Positions 51,544 to 59,481 of a DNA stretch of 64,000 bases are shown here, one piece after another (the first letter of the stretch is position 1; every line of letters starts with the position of its first letter). The stretch is taken from positions 1 through 64,000 of the forward strand of contig CALOBN010000002.1 of the NCBI GenBank assembly GCA_942491555.1, written 5' to 3'. The position numbers were made by a program, and so were the translations under genes. This DNA comes from Marinihelvus sp942491555. Lineage in GTDB: Bacteria; Pseudomonadota; Gammaproteobacteria; Xanthomonadales; SZUA-36. Under the pieces are notes generated by a model. That model was not told where the DNA came from and did no database searches. It worked only from the letters and a program-made list of their open reading frames with translations.

Positions 51544-53931
51544 TCAGCGGTCGAAGAATACGCCTACTTCCACACCGTAGGTTAACGGTGGAGCGTAGGT
51601 TGAGAATGTCCACAGTCCGCCAACGTACTGGGATGCGCTCTTGTAGCGTTCATCCGTCAGGTTTTTGCCATACAGGGATACCCACCAGTCACCTCGTGGC
51701 GCTGTCCAGGTAATGTTGGCATCAAGCAGCGTGCGCGCCTCGATAAAGGTATCGAACTGTTCGCCATCACCCGAGTAGTAGAAGGTGTTCTCGTCCTCGT
51801 AGTAAACACCACCGAAGGTTCGGAGTTGCGACCCGTTGGACAGGTTGGTGGTCCAGGTCAGGTCGAGTCCGGCAGTCCATTCCGGCGCCCGGGTGACCGG
51901 ACGGCCGCTCAAGTCCTGATCAGGCGTGCCGTCCAGGTCGAGATCGAGCAGGAACTCGTCGTAGCTGGCATCCAGCCAACCGAGGTTGCCGCGTAACACG
52001 AGCTCGTCAGTAATCAGGAATGAACCCTCAAGCTCCAGACCGTAGGCCGGAACTTCCGCGGCGTTGAAGACCACGGTTTCCTGTAAGCCCGCCGCTGTGC
52101 TGGCGATGGCTGCGCGCTGCATGTCCTCGTAAGTGACATAGAAGACGGCTGTGTTCAGACGGGCCCGCCCATCCATCAGATCCATTTTCGCGCCAAATTC
52201 AAAGGAATCAGCCCCTTCCGGCTGATAGGCCGTTCTGGACAGCGGCACATCCAGTCCTGAGCCTGCCTGGTCTGAGTAGCCCCCGGACTTGAAGCCATGG
52301 GCATAGCTGAAATAACCGTACACATTGTCGCTGAACTGATTAGACAACATGATCCGGTAAGTCGGCTCATCCCAGGTCTGTTCGTCCGTTTGACACGGTG
52401 TCGTGTCAGTGCACGGGAACTGGTTGATGTTGTTCGGATCAAAGGGGTAGTCGCCCGGTGTCTGGCCATAGAGCACAATCGGTGTGCCGGGACGCGAGAA
52501 GAACTTTTTCTCCTCGTGGGTATAGCGAACTCCGCCGGCAATTTGCCAGGTATCGGCAAAGTCGTAGGTCATGTCAAAAAACCCGGCCAGTGATTCCATG
52601 TCCTGGTTATTGCTGATGATCAATGGATTGTCGTTATCCAGTACCCCGGGAACGCCAGTGCCAAAAAAGTCGAGAAGGCCCAGGTATTGCAGTACGTTGA
52701 AGCTGGTCTTGTCGGTTTGGTAAAAAATACCGGCAACAAAGTTGGTCGGGCCGCTGAAGTAAGAGGCCAGGCGCAATTCCTGCTGGAAGGTCTCCCGCTC
52801 ATCATCGCGCGTGGCGTCAAATATTGAAGCAAAGCGCTCACCCGTGTAGGTACTCGGAAGCCTGGAATCCTGGTTACGCTGACCGGTGACCGAGCTGAGA
52901 ATGTAGTCACCAAATTCCCAGTCAATATTGAGGTAGTAACCATCCACGTCAATCTGGTGTCCACCGGTCATATTCAGGCCTGTGGGCTCCGAACCGGGGC
53001 CGGCGATAAAGTCGCGGTTTGAGATGCCCGCCTGGTCAAGTGGTTCACCACCGGTAATTCCCGGAAAGCCAATAAAGTTAAAGGCCTGGGGAGAATTGGG
53101 ATCCGTGGTATTAACCGCGGGCGGTGAATCGCTGCGGTCCTTCAGATATTCGTACTGGAACAACACGGTCAGGTTTTCCGTTGGCTCCCAGAGTAATTTT
53201 GCCCGCGCATTCAATACGTCAGTACCGCCAATGCGCTCGTTGGTGGGCTCGGTTACCTGCCCCGGGCTGACCTTGCCGTTGCGGTAGTAGCCGTCGCTGT
53301 CCTGGGACATGGCGGCCAGGCGGAAAGCAACGGTATCACCGATCGGCAGGTTGACTGCCAGGCGCGGCTCCAGCACGCCATAGTTACCGACACGCACACG
53401 GGCATCCACGGTGGTTTCTTCCAATTGGGGCTTCTTGGTCCTGACAACGACCGCGCCAGCCGTCGTGTTTTTACCAAACAGCGTGCCCTGTGGGCCGCGC
53501 AGAACCTCGACGCTTTCAATGTCGAACGGTGCGAGCAGCTGGGTCTGAACCTGCGGTATCACGAAATCATCAACGATAACCCCAACCGGCGGCTCCCAGT
53601 AAACCAGGATATCGGTCTGTCCTGCGCCACGAATGGCGAACCCTGCCGCGTTAAACCCGGTGACGCTGGCCGATGAGAAGTTTGGTGTCAGCAGCGCGAT
53701 ATCGCCGATATCCCGCGCGAACAACTGGTCAAGTCCTTCACCGGTAAGCGCTGTGATCGCGATCGGCGTGGTTTGCAGATCGGAAACCCGGCGGTTAGCG
53801 GTAACAAGCACTTCTTCTAAAATGGCGTCCGACTGGGCACCTTCACTGCCAATACCCTGGGCTACAGCCAGTGAGCAGGAAAGAGCGAGCGGAAGTGGGA
53901 GCAGGCCTTGTAAAACTCTTGCCGTCTTCAT
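51544..53931 (-). CDS. TonB-dependent outer-membrane receptor
   Basis: A 795-residue receptor with signal peptide (ALSCSLAVAQG). The TonB box and plug follow: EEVLVTANRR, TPIAITALTGEGLDQL, RGAGQTDILVY, and VEVLRGPQGTLFGKNTTAGAVVVRTKKP. The barrel covers residues from about 170 and ends ... YGVEVGVFFDR. The ligand cannot be read, but the receptor belongs to the group often found beside aromatic or steroid catabolic genes in proteobacteria. A promoter with half of the cluster operator lies upstream. Confidence 0.9.
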   Translation of the reverse strand: MKTARVLQGLLPLPLALSCSLAVAQGIGSEGAQSDAILEEVLVTANRRVSDLQTTPIAITALTGEGLDQLFARDIGDIALLTPNFSSASVTGFNAAGFAIRGAGQTDILVYWEPPVGVIVDDFVIPQVQTQLLAPFDIESVEVLRGPQGTLFGKNTTAGAVVVRTKKPQLEETTVDARVRVGNYGVLEPRLAVNLPIGDTVAFRLAAMSQDSDGYYRNGKVSPGQVTEPTNERIGGTDVLNARAKLLWEPTENLTVLFQYEYLKDRSDSPPAVNTTDPNSPQAFNFIGFPGITGGEPLDQAGISNRDFIAGPGSEPTGLNMTGGHQIDVDGYYLNIDWEFGDYILSSVTGQRNQDSRLPSTYTGERFASIFDATRDDERETFQQELRLASYFSGPTNFVAGIFYQTDKTSFNVLQYLGLLDFFGTGVPGVLDNDNPLIISNNQDMESLAGFFDMTYDFADTWQIAGGVRYTHEEKKFFSRPGTPIVLYGQTPGDYPFDPNNINQFPCTDTTPCQTDEQTWDEPTYRIMLSNQFSDNVYGYFSYAHGFKSGGYSDQAGSGLDVPLSRTAYQPEGADSFEFGAKMDLMDGRARLNTAVFYVTYEDMQRAAIASTAAGLQETVVFNAAEVPAYGLELEGSFLITDELVLRGNLGWLDASYDEFLLDLDLDGTPDQDLSGRPVTRAPEWTAGLDLTWTTNLSNGSQLRTFGGVYYEDENTFYYSGDGEQFDTFIEARTLLDANITWTAPRGDWWVSLYGKNLTDERYKSASQYVGGLWTFSTYAPPLTYGVEVGVFFDR

Positions 53932-53997
53932 CAGGTGGGTTCTCCAAAAGCTTTTCTATGACTGTGAGCGATCATGATTTTGTTTTCGAGCTCTGAC

Positions 53998-54041
53998 ATT
54001 ACAACGTTGTTTTAACAAAAAATCAAGCTGGACTGTTTTTT
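53998..54041 (-). promoter_or_regulatory. Promoter of the TonB receptor with operator half-site
   Basis: Minus strand -35 TTGATT (54021-54026), 17-bp spacer, -10 TGTAAT (53998-54003). The palindrome ACAACGTTGT (54001-54010) overlaps the -10. Just upstream of the -35 is AAAACAGTCC, one arm of the 18-bp operator; the other arm is missing. Confidence 0.5.
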
Positions 54042-54119
54042 TTGGAAAAGAGGCGTGAAAGCCAGCGGGTTAATCATTTCGTAGTGTGCCGAATAAACTC
54101 CGTGTTCACTTTCGTGCAT

Positions 54120-54148
54120 AAAAAAAGGCGCCCCGCGAGGCGCCCCTG
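54120..54148 (-). terminator. Intrinsic terminator of the sulfurylase/kinase gene
   Basis: On the minus strand GGCGCC-TCGCGG-GGCGCC is followed by TTTTTTT, 25 bases after the stop codon. Confidence 0.75.
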
Positions 54149-54173
54149 TAAAGCTTGATGGTATTTGCCCCGC

Positions 54174-55886
54174 TCAGCGCAGATAACCGTGACGCTCCAG
54201 GGTAATCAGGATGCGATGCGCGGCGAGGTCGGGTGTCAGTTCGCTGGTGTCGATAACAATCTCGGCATGTTCCGGTGCCTCGTAAGGGTCATCAATACCG
54301 GTGAAACCTTTGATGAGGCCGGCCCGGGCTTTGGCGTATAACCCCTTGCGGTCGCGCTGCTCGCAAACCTCGATGGGCGTTGCGACATGGACTTCAAAAA
54401 AGCCGCCCAGCGGTTCAATCATTTCCCGGACCTGGCGCCGCGTTTTGGCATAGGGGGCAATCGGTGCACAGATCGCGATGCCACGGTTCTTGGTTATCTC
54501 GCTCGCGACATAGCCAATGCGCAGGATATTGAGATCGCGATGTTCGCGGGAGAAAGTCAGTTCGCTGGACAGATTCTGGCGCACCACGTCCCCATCGAGC
54601 AGGGTAACCGGACGCCGGCCGTCTTCGAGCAGTTTGACCATTAAGGCATTGGCGATGGTTGATTTGCCTGAGCCTGATAACCCTGTAAAGAACGTAGTGA
54701 AACCCTGCTCCGCCTTGGGCGGGTGCGCGTGGCGTAATTCTGCGACCACCTTCGGGTAGGAAAACCACTCGGGAATATCCAGCCCCTCGCGCAAGCGGCG
54801 ACGAAACTCGGTGCCGGAAAGGTCCAGTACCGTGTCCTCGGGCGAGGTCTCATCGGCAGGCATGTACTCGGCGCGGTTTGCCACGTAGACCATCATTTTG
54901 AACGGCACCATGGAAATACCCAGTTCTTCCTCATATTCGCGAAACAGTTCCTGGGCGTCGTAGGGACCATAGAAAGGATTGCCGTCGCGATCATTGCCCG
55001 GTCCGGCATGGTCCCGTCCGATAATGAAATGCGTACACCCGTAGTTTTTGCGGATGATGGCGTGCCACAACGCCTCACGCGGGCCGGCCATGCGCATGGC
55101 GAGGTTCAGAAGGCTTAGCGTGGTGGTCTGTTCCGGGTATTGCTCAAGAACATGTTCGTAGCAGCGCACGCGGGTAAAGTGATCGATGTCCCCTGGTTTG
55201 GTCATGCCCACCACCGGGTGGATCAGCAGATTGGCCTCTACTTCGCGGGCAGCCCGAAAGGTCAGTTCCTGGTGGGCACGGTGCAAGGGATTACGGGTCT
55301 GGAAAGCCACGACCTTGCGCCAGCCAAGTTTGGCAAAGCGCGCACGAACCTCGGCAGGCGTCTCGCGCAATGCTTTGAAATCGTAGTAGGTGGGTGCTTC
55401 GACACCCCGCAGTTTGCCGCCAAGATAAAACGGCCCTGCGCGATTAAACAGGTAATTGACTGCCGGATGGGTGTCGTCCGTGGTGCCATAGACCTGTTCT
55501 GCTTCCTGGTTCTTGTCGGGCTGCCAGATATCAGACACTTCCAGGGTCGCGATCAGCACGCCTTCCGGGTCACGCAGGGCGATGGTCTGGCCGGCTGAAA
55601 TACTGCCGGCAAACGCCTCGCTGACATCCAGGGTAATCGGAATGGGCCACAGTACACCGCTGGCCAGGCGCATATTGCTGCACACCGAGTCAAAGTCTGC
55701 CTTACCAAGAAAACCATCCAGTGGCGAGAACGCGCCATTGAGCAGCAGGTCAAGGTCACAGATCTGTCGCTGGCTCAGGTCCCATGAGGCGTAATCCTTG
55801 CTCTTGATTTTTTCCGCCTCGGCGGCCGCTGGTGCGAGATAGAGTTCGGTCAGCTCGCCGCCGTGTGGTTCTTTGAAAGCGCCCAT
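54174..55886 (-). CDS. Bifunctional sulfate adenylyltransferase / adenylylsulfate kinase
   Basis: A 570-residue fusion. Residues about 1-385 are an ATP sulfurylase with FQTRNPLHRAHQELTFRAA (the QxRNPxHxxH motif) and IGRDHAGPGNDRDGNPFYGPYDAQ. Residues about 390-570 are an APS kinase with Walker A GLSGSGKST, LDGDVVRQNL, SREHRDLNI and the GLYAKARAG lid. It makes PAPS from sulfate in two steps for sulfate assimilation or sulfation. In many gammaproteobacteria these steps use CysDN and CysC; the Sat-CysC fusion is less usual. It lies 42 bases downstream of the tetR2 side on the same strand. Confidence 0.93.
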   Translation of the reverse strand: MGAFKEPHGGELTELYLAPAAAEAEKIKSKDYASWDLSQRQICDLDLLLNGAFSPLDGFLGKADFDSVCSNMRLASGVLWPIPITLDVSEAFAGSISAGQTIALRDPEGVLIATLEVSDIWQPDKNQEAEQVYGTTDDTHPAVNYLFNRAGPFYLGGKLRGVEAPTYYDFKALRETPAEVRARFAKLGWRKVVAFQTRNPLHRAHQELTFRAAREVEANLLIHPVVGMTKPGDIDHFTRVRCYEHVLEQYPEQTTTLSLLNLAMRMAGPREALWHAIIRKNYGCTHFIIGRDHAGPGNDRDGNPFYGPYDAQELFREYEEELGISMVPFKMMVYVANRAEYMPADETSPEDTVLDLSGTEFRRRLREGLDIPEWFSYPKVVAELRHAHPPKAEQGFTTFFTGLSGSGKSTIANALMVKLLEDGRRPVTLLDGDVVRQNLSSELTFSREHRDLNILRIGYVASEITKNRGIAICAPIAPYAKTRRQVREMIEPLGGFFEVHVATPIEVCEQRDRKGLYAKARAGLIKGFTGIDDPYEAPEHAEIVIDTSELTPDLAAHRILITLERHGYLR

Positions 55887-55928
55887 TGCGATATTCCTTT
55901 GCGTATTTGATGGTTGGTCAGGCGGTTG

Positions 55929-56552
55929 TCAGAGACTGCTTGATGCCGGGGTCTGTGTTGCTGGCACAATGCCGTTCAGCAGCAGGTCTGTGACCTTGTT
56001 GATAACTTCGAAAACATCCAGCTCCGGGTCACGAACAATCAGTTCACCCCAGGCATTACAGATGCCAATCACGGACTGCGCTGCAAAATGACTGTCCAGT
56101 CCCGCCCTAAGTGCGCCGTGTTCGACAGCTTCTTCAAAAATACCTTCGAGCAGCTTGCGGTAGTGGCTGCCGAGCTGTTTGAGCTTCTTACGGCGAATCT
56201 CTGACAGATAGAGGCGCTCATCGTTGTGAACCTTGAGTGCCTCGTTCTTCTCCCGGTAACTGGACAGGTGCGAGCTCACTGTCGCCAGCAGCCGGTCTTC
56301 GAAAGACTGCTTGCTGACCGCAATCTCTTCCATGCGTTGCACGTACTCACGAATGCCGTAAAGGCATACCTCGGCCAGCGCGTCCTCCTTGGACTTGAAG
56401 TAGTAATAGAGGCTGCCCTGCTTGATACCCATCTCGGCTGCAATATCGGTAGTGCTGGCACCATGGAAGCCTTTGCGCGCAAACACCGCAGCAGCAGCAC
56501 GAATCGCACTGAGTTTTTGCTGCTGGTATTTCGGTGAGTCCGGGTTTTGCAT
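55929..56552 (-). CDS. TetR/AcrR family transcriptional regulator 2
   Basis: A 207-residue repressor. HTH at residues about 14-60: AIRAAAAVFARKGFHGASTTDIAAEMGIKQGSLYYYFKSKEDAL. The C-terminal domain (LYLSEIRRKKLKQLGSHYRKLLEGIFEEAVEHGAL) resembles the KstR2-type ligand-binding domain found in regulators of steroid and acyl-CoA metabolism, so a CoA-thioester effector is plausible. ATG 56552 is preferred to one five codons upstream because AGGGCG precedes it at proper spacing. It may regulate itself through the palindrome at 56583. Confidence 0.88.
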   Translation of the reverse strand: MQNPDSPKYQQQKLSAIRAAAAVFARKGFHGASTTDIAAEMGIKQGSLYYYFKSKEDALAEVCLYGIREYVQRMEEIAVSKQSFEDRLLATVSSHLSSYREKNEALKVHNDERLYLSEIRRKKLKQLGSHYRKLLEGIFEEAVEHGALRAGLDSHFAAQSVIGICNAWGELIVRDPELDVFEVINKVTDLLLNGIVPATQTPASSSL

Positions 56553-56582
56553 AGGTTCGCCCTGCATGGATTGCAGGCGCGA

Positions 56583-56602
56583 ATTCTATAGGACTATAGA
56601 AT
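56583..56602. promoter_or_regulatory. Palindrome upstream of tetR2, likely its operator
   Basis: ATTCTATAGGACTATAGAAT, perfect 9-bp arms around GA, 31 bases before the tetR2 start. It contains AGGACT at its centre, as does the 18-bp cluster operator. Confidence 0.6.
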
Positions 56603-56693
56603 AATTACAAGTGCCCGGTATATAGCTCTTTTCAAGGCCTTGATACTGATATCCGGACACCAACCCTGCTTCCAGGGCAAACCTGCCGGTGTC

Positions 56694-57878
56694 TCAGTAG
56701 CTCCAGTTGCCAAACTCCATTTCGACCCATACACCAAATCCCAGGGTCAGCTCGCGTTTGTCTTCAGGCTCAAATCGCGGCCAGGTCAAGGACGGGCCAT
56801 AGGAGATCCATATCCAGTCACGGGTGAGGTTCTGGCGCCAGATAAAGTTAAATCCGGCATCTCTCATCGACACCGGACCGTCCGATTCGCCGGTTGCAAA
56901 AGTGAGCAGGGAAAAAGCCCGGCGATCACGCATCAGGTGGTACCAGGTATGCCCGATGTACCATTCCGCGCCGAAAGATTCCTCGGCGTAAGTCACAACA
57001 CTTTCCAGGCGCAGAACATCCTGCTCATTAAGTGCATGGGTCAGATCGGCCCTGGCCGTTGCGCCAAAACCGTCATCATTACGCCAGAAAAACGTCTGAC
57101 GAAAGCGCAGGTCTGTTTCCGGGCTGTAGGCGCGGTAGTAGTCCCAGCGAGTGCGAACATAAGGCACCGGTGTGCTGCGCAGTTTGGCGCCGACCGACCA
57201 GTCCCAGCCCTTGCGTCCATCCCTCGGACGGCCGCCAAGACCGAGTAAAAGCGAGTCGTCATTCTGACGATTGATCAGACCGGGGTTATAAAACATTTGG
57301 CTCTGGGTTTCCGTGTCGGAGATGATCGCATTGTCATCGCCCCGGTCGAGGAGAAGGCTCCAGCGGTTATTCCAGTTTGGCAATGGCATCCGCACGCGGA
57401 AGCGAAGACGGCTATCAAACCCCTCGTATTCGTCCCAGGAGCCTCCGGCGGTTACCAGGCCGTTGACGCTTTCTTCCGGGTAATCGATCTCGTCACCGAA
57501 CAGGCCATCGAACCAACGGACGGTATGGCAGGTAATGCCGCGAAAGAATTCCTGTGTATCTTCCTGCCAATAAGGTTCCGAGTAGTCTGAGTCACACAGG
57601 TCCTTATCGCCCTCGTCTTCGGGCAGATCTTTCGTTAACGAACCCTCGTTAAAGGGCTCCTGCACCCGGCGCAGCGCCTCATTCAGCTCCGCTTCGGGGT
57701 TGGCGGGGGAGGATGATTGCGACGTTTCGCTGGTGCTGGGTGACTCCAGCTCCTGGGTGCTGTCCGGGGGCTGCACAGGCCCGGCAGGCTCCACGCCCAT
57801 TACATCGGCCACGCCAAACAGGGTCAGAGCGGTAAAAACCGCAACTCCTGGTGTTCTGTTCAGGCCCCCGATCCTCAT
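56694..57878 (-). CDS. Predicted outer-membrane beta-barrel protein, unknown function
   Basis: A 394-residue exported protein that I do not recognise. A signal peptide (about residues 1-28) is followed by a Ser/Pro/Glu-rich low-complexity stretch and an acidic segment with three Cys (DLCDSDYS and GITCHTV). From residue about 140 the sequence alternates polar and hydrophobic residues with many aromatic girdles (FRVRMPLPNWNNRWSLLLD, RTRWDYYRAY, FFWRNDDGFGATARADL). It ends in an aromatic residue (FGNWSY), as outer-membrane barrels do. GGGGAT precedes its ATG. Confidence 0.68.
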   Translation of the reverse strand: MRIGGLNRTPGVAVFTALTLFGVADVMGVEPAGPVQPPDSTQELESPSTSETSQSSSPANPEAELNEALRRVQEPFNEGSLTKDLPEDEGDKDLCDSDYSEPYWQEDTQEFFRGITCHTVRWFDGLFGDEIDYPEESVNGLVTAGGSWDEYEGFDSRLRFRVRMPLPNWNNRWSLLLDRGDDNAIISDTETQSQMFYNPGLINRQNDDSLLLGLGGRPRDGRKGWDWSVGAKLRSTPVPYVRTRWDYYRAYSPETDLRFRQTFFWRNDDGFGATARADLTHALNEQDVLRLESVVTYAEESFGAEWYIGHTWYHLMRDRRAFSLLTFATGESDGPVSMRDAGFNFIWRQNLTRDWIWISYGPSLTWPRFEPEDKRELTLGFGVWVEMEFGNWSY

Positions 57879-58268
57879 GGTGATCCCCAGCTGCGGTCGT
57901 TCCCACTTTAAGCCATTGCGGACTTCAGTTCACCGGTAAAACTTTTTCAGGTAGCAATGTAACTTTTGGTTGCTGATGCGCGTCAAAAGGGTAAGGAAGC
58001 AGGAAGTAAGGCGTGAAAAATGCCATCGGCGGTCTGAATTTCGGTTTGTCGCCGTCCCGCCAACTCCTGACTTTCGGCCCATGTCTTGCATCGTTGCCTG
58101 TGGTCTCATACCCCTGCCCGATGTCGGTCCGAAACCAGAAACGGACCAAAACCAGAAAAAGACACGGGCTTAACTCACAGGGTTGCGGATACCTGTGCTG
58201 CCGTTGGCAGCGCGAATGAAGACGGCCGCGTTAAAAAAGCCGGCACATGAACCCGAGGGATTAATGAG
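57879..58268. other. Divergent intergenic region, nothing recognised
   Basis: About 390 bases between the barrel protein and the RND operon. It must hold both promoters, but I see no convincing -35/-10 pair, palindrome, repeat or RNA gene. Confidence 0.4.
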
Positions 58269-59456
58269 ATGAGGTCTGTTGTGAAAAAATTGCTGAAAAT
58301 TTCCGCGCCGTTGCTTGTACTTATATTTGGCGTTTTGGTCGTCAAGGGTCTCGCTTCGGCGCGACCCGAGCCTGAAAAGAAAGACGACGAGACGCGCCTT
58401 ATTTCTCTCTATGTTGACGAGGCGCGTGCCGACTCTGTGCAGGTAGAGGTGGTCACGCAGGGTGAGGTTAGCCCCAAAACGCAGATTGATGTGATCCCGC
58501 AGGTATCCGGTCGCATTGTCAGTCTCTCGGAAAGCTTCAGCTCCGGGGCGGAATTCGCCGCCGGTCAGCTGCTGATGAAAATTGATGACACGGATTATCA
58601 GCTTGCCCTGATTCGCGCGCAGGCCGCCGTGGCCCAGGCCCAGACCGAGGTCGAACGGCAACTGGCAACCCGCGATATCAAGGAAAAAGAATGGGCCGGG
58701 AAACGCCGTGCCGGTGAGGAGCCAACCGATTTTTCCCTGAATCTCACCCAGGTCGCCCAGGCCGAAGCCATGCTGGCAAGCGCTAAAGCCGATCTGCGCC
58801 AGGCCCAACTTAACCTGGAGCGTACCGAGATTCGTCTGCCATTCGACGGACATGTGCGTGACCGCAATGTGGGTATCGGTCAATTTGTGAACGCCGGAGT
58901 TTCCCTGGGCACGGTTTTCAGCAGCGACTCTGTTGAAGTCCGCCTGCCCCTGACTGACCTTCAGCTGGCCGAACTCAATCTGCCGATGGGTTACATGGCG
59001 CCGAGCTACGAGACTGCACCCCGTGTAAAGCTCACCTCGCGGGTCGGCAATCGCGAATATGCCTGGGACGGGCGCGTCATGCGGGTTAATGCTGCGGTCG
59101 ATAACGAAACGCGCTTGATCTATGTAACCGCCGAGGTGCGTGACCCTTACGGAGAAGGCGCATCTGATGGCATGCCGATGGCGGTCGGTCTGTTTGTGAA
59201 TGCGCAGCTCAGCGGCGCTGATTCGCAGGATGTCATCATCATGCCACGCCTGGCTTTGCGCAACGACAACGTGGTCTATGTGATCAATAAGCAAAACCGG
59301 CTGGAGATTCGCACCGTTAAGGTGGTTTCCACATCCAGTGATCGCGTGCTGATTGCAGGCGGGGTCAGCGCGGGAGAGCAAGTGGTTACCTCGACCCTTC
59401 CGAATGCAGTTGACGGCATGGAAGTTGAACCTATTTTTCGCGAAGCCCAGGGCTGA
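58269..59456 (+). CDS. RND efflux periplasmic adaptor (membrane-fusion protein)
   Basis: A 395-residue HlyD/AcrA-like adaptor with an N-terminal membrane anchor (LLVLIFGVLVVKGL). The lipoyl halves are IPQVSGRIVSLSESFSSGAEFAAGQLLMKID and RTEIRLPFDGHVRDRNVGIGQFVNAG, separated by an alpha-helical hairpin (YQLALIRAQAAVAQAQTEVERQLA). The beta-barrel and membrane-proximal domains follow. It links the RND pump downstream to an outer-membrane channel that is not encoded here. Gap to the pump gene is 25 bases. Confidence 0.9.
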   Translation: MRSVVKKLLKISAPLLVLIFGVLVVKGLASARPEPEKKDDETRLISLYVDEARADSVQVEVVTQGEVSPKTQIDVIPQVSGRIVSLSESFSSGAEFAAGQLLMKIDDTDYQLALIRAQAAVAQAQTEVERQLATRDIKEKEWAGKRRAGEEPTDFSLNLTQVAQAEAMLASAKADLRQAQLNLERTEIRLPFDGHVRDRNVGIGQFVNAGVSLGTVFSSDSVEVRLPLTDLQLAELNLPMGYMAPSYETAPRVKLTSRVGNREYAWDGRVMRVNAAVDNETRLIYVTAEVRDPYGEGASDGMPMAVGLFVNAQLSGADSQDVIIMPRLALRNDNVVYVINKQNRLEIRTVKVVSTSSDRVLIAGGVSAGEQVVTSTLPNAVDGMEVEPIFREAQG

Positions 59457-59481
59457 ATCGGCCACCTGAGGGAGATAAGCC

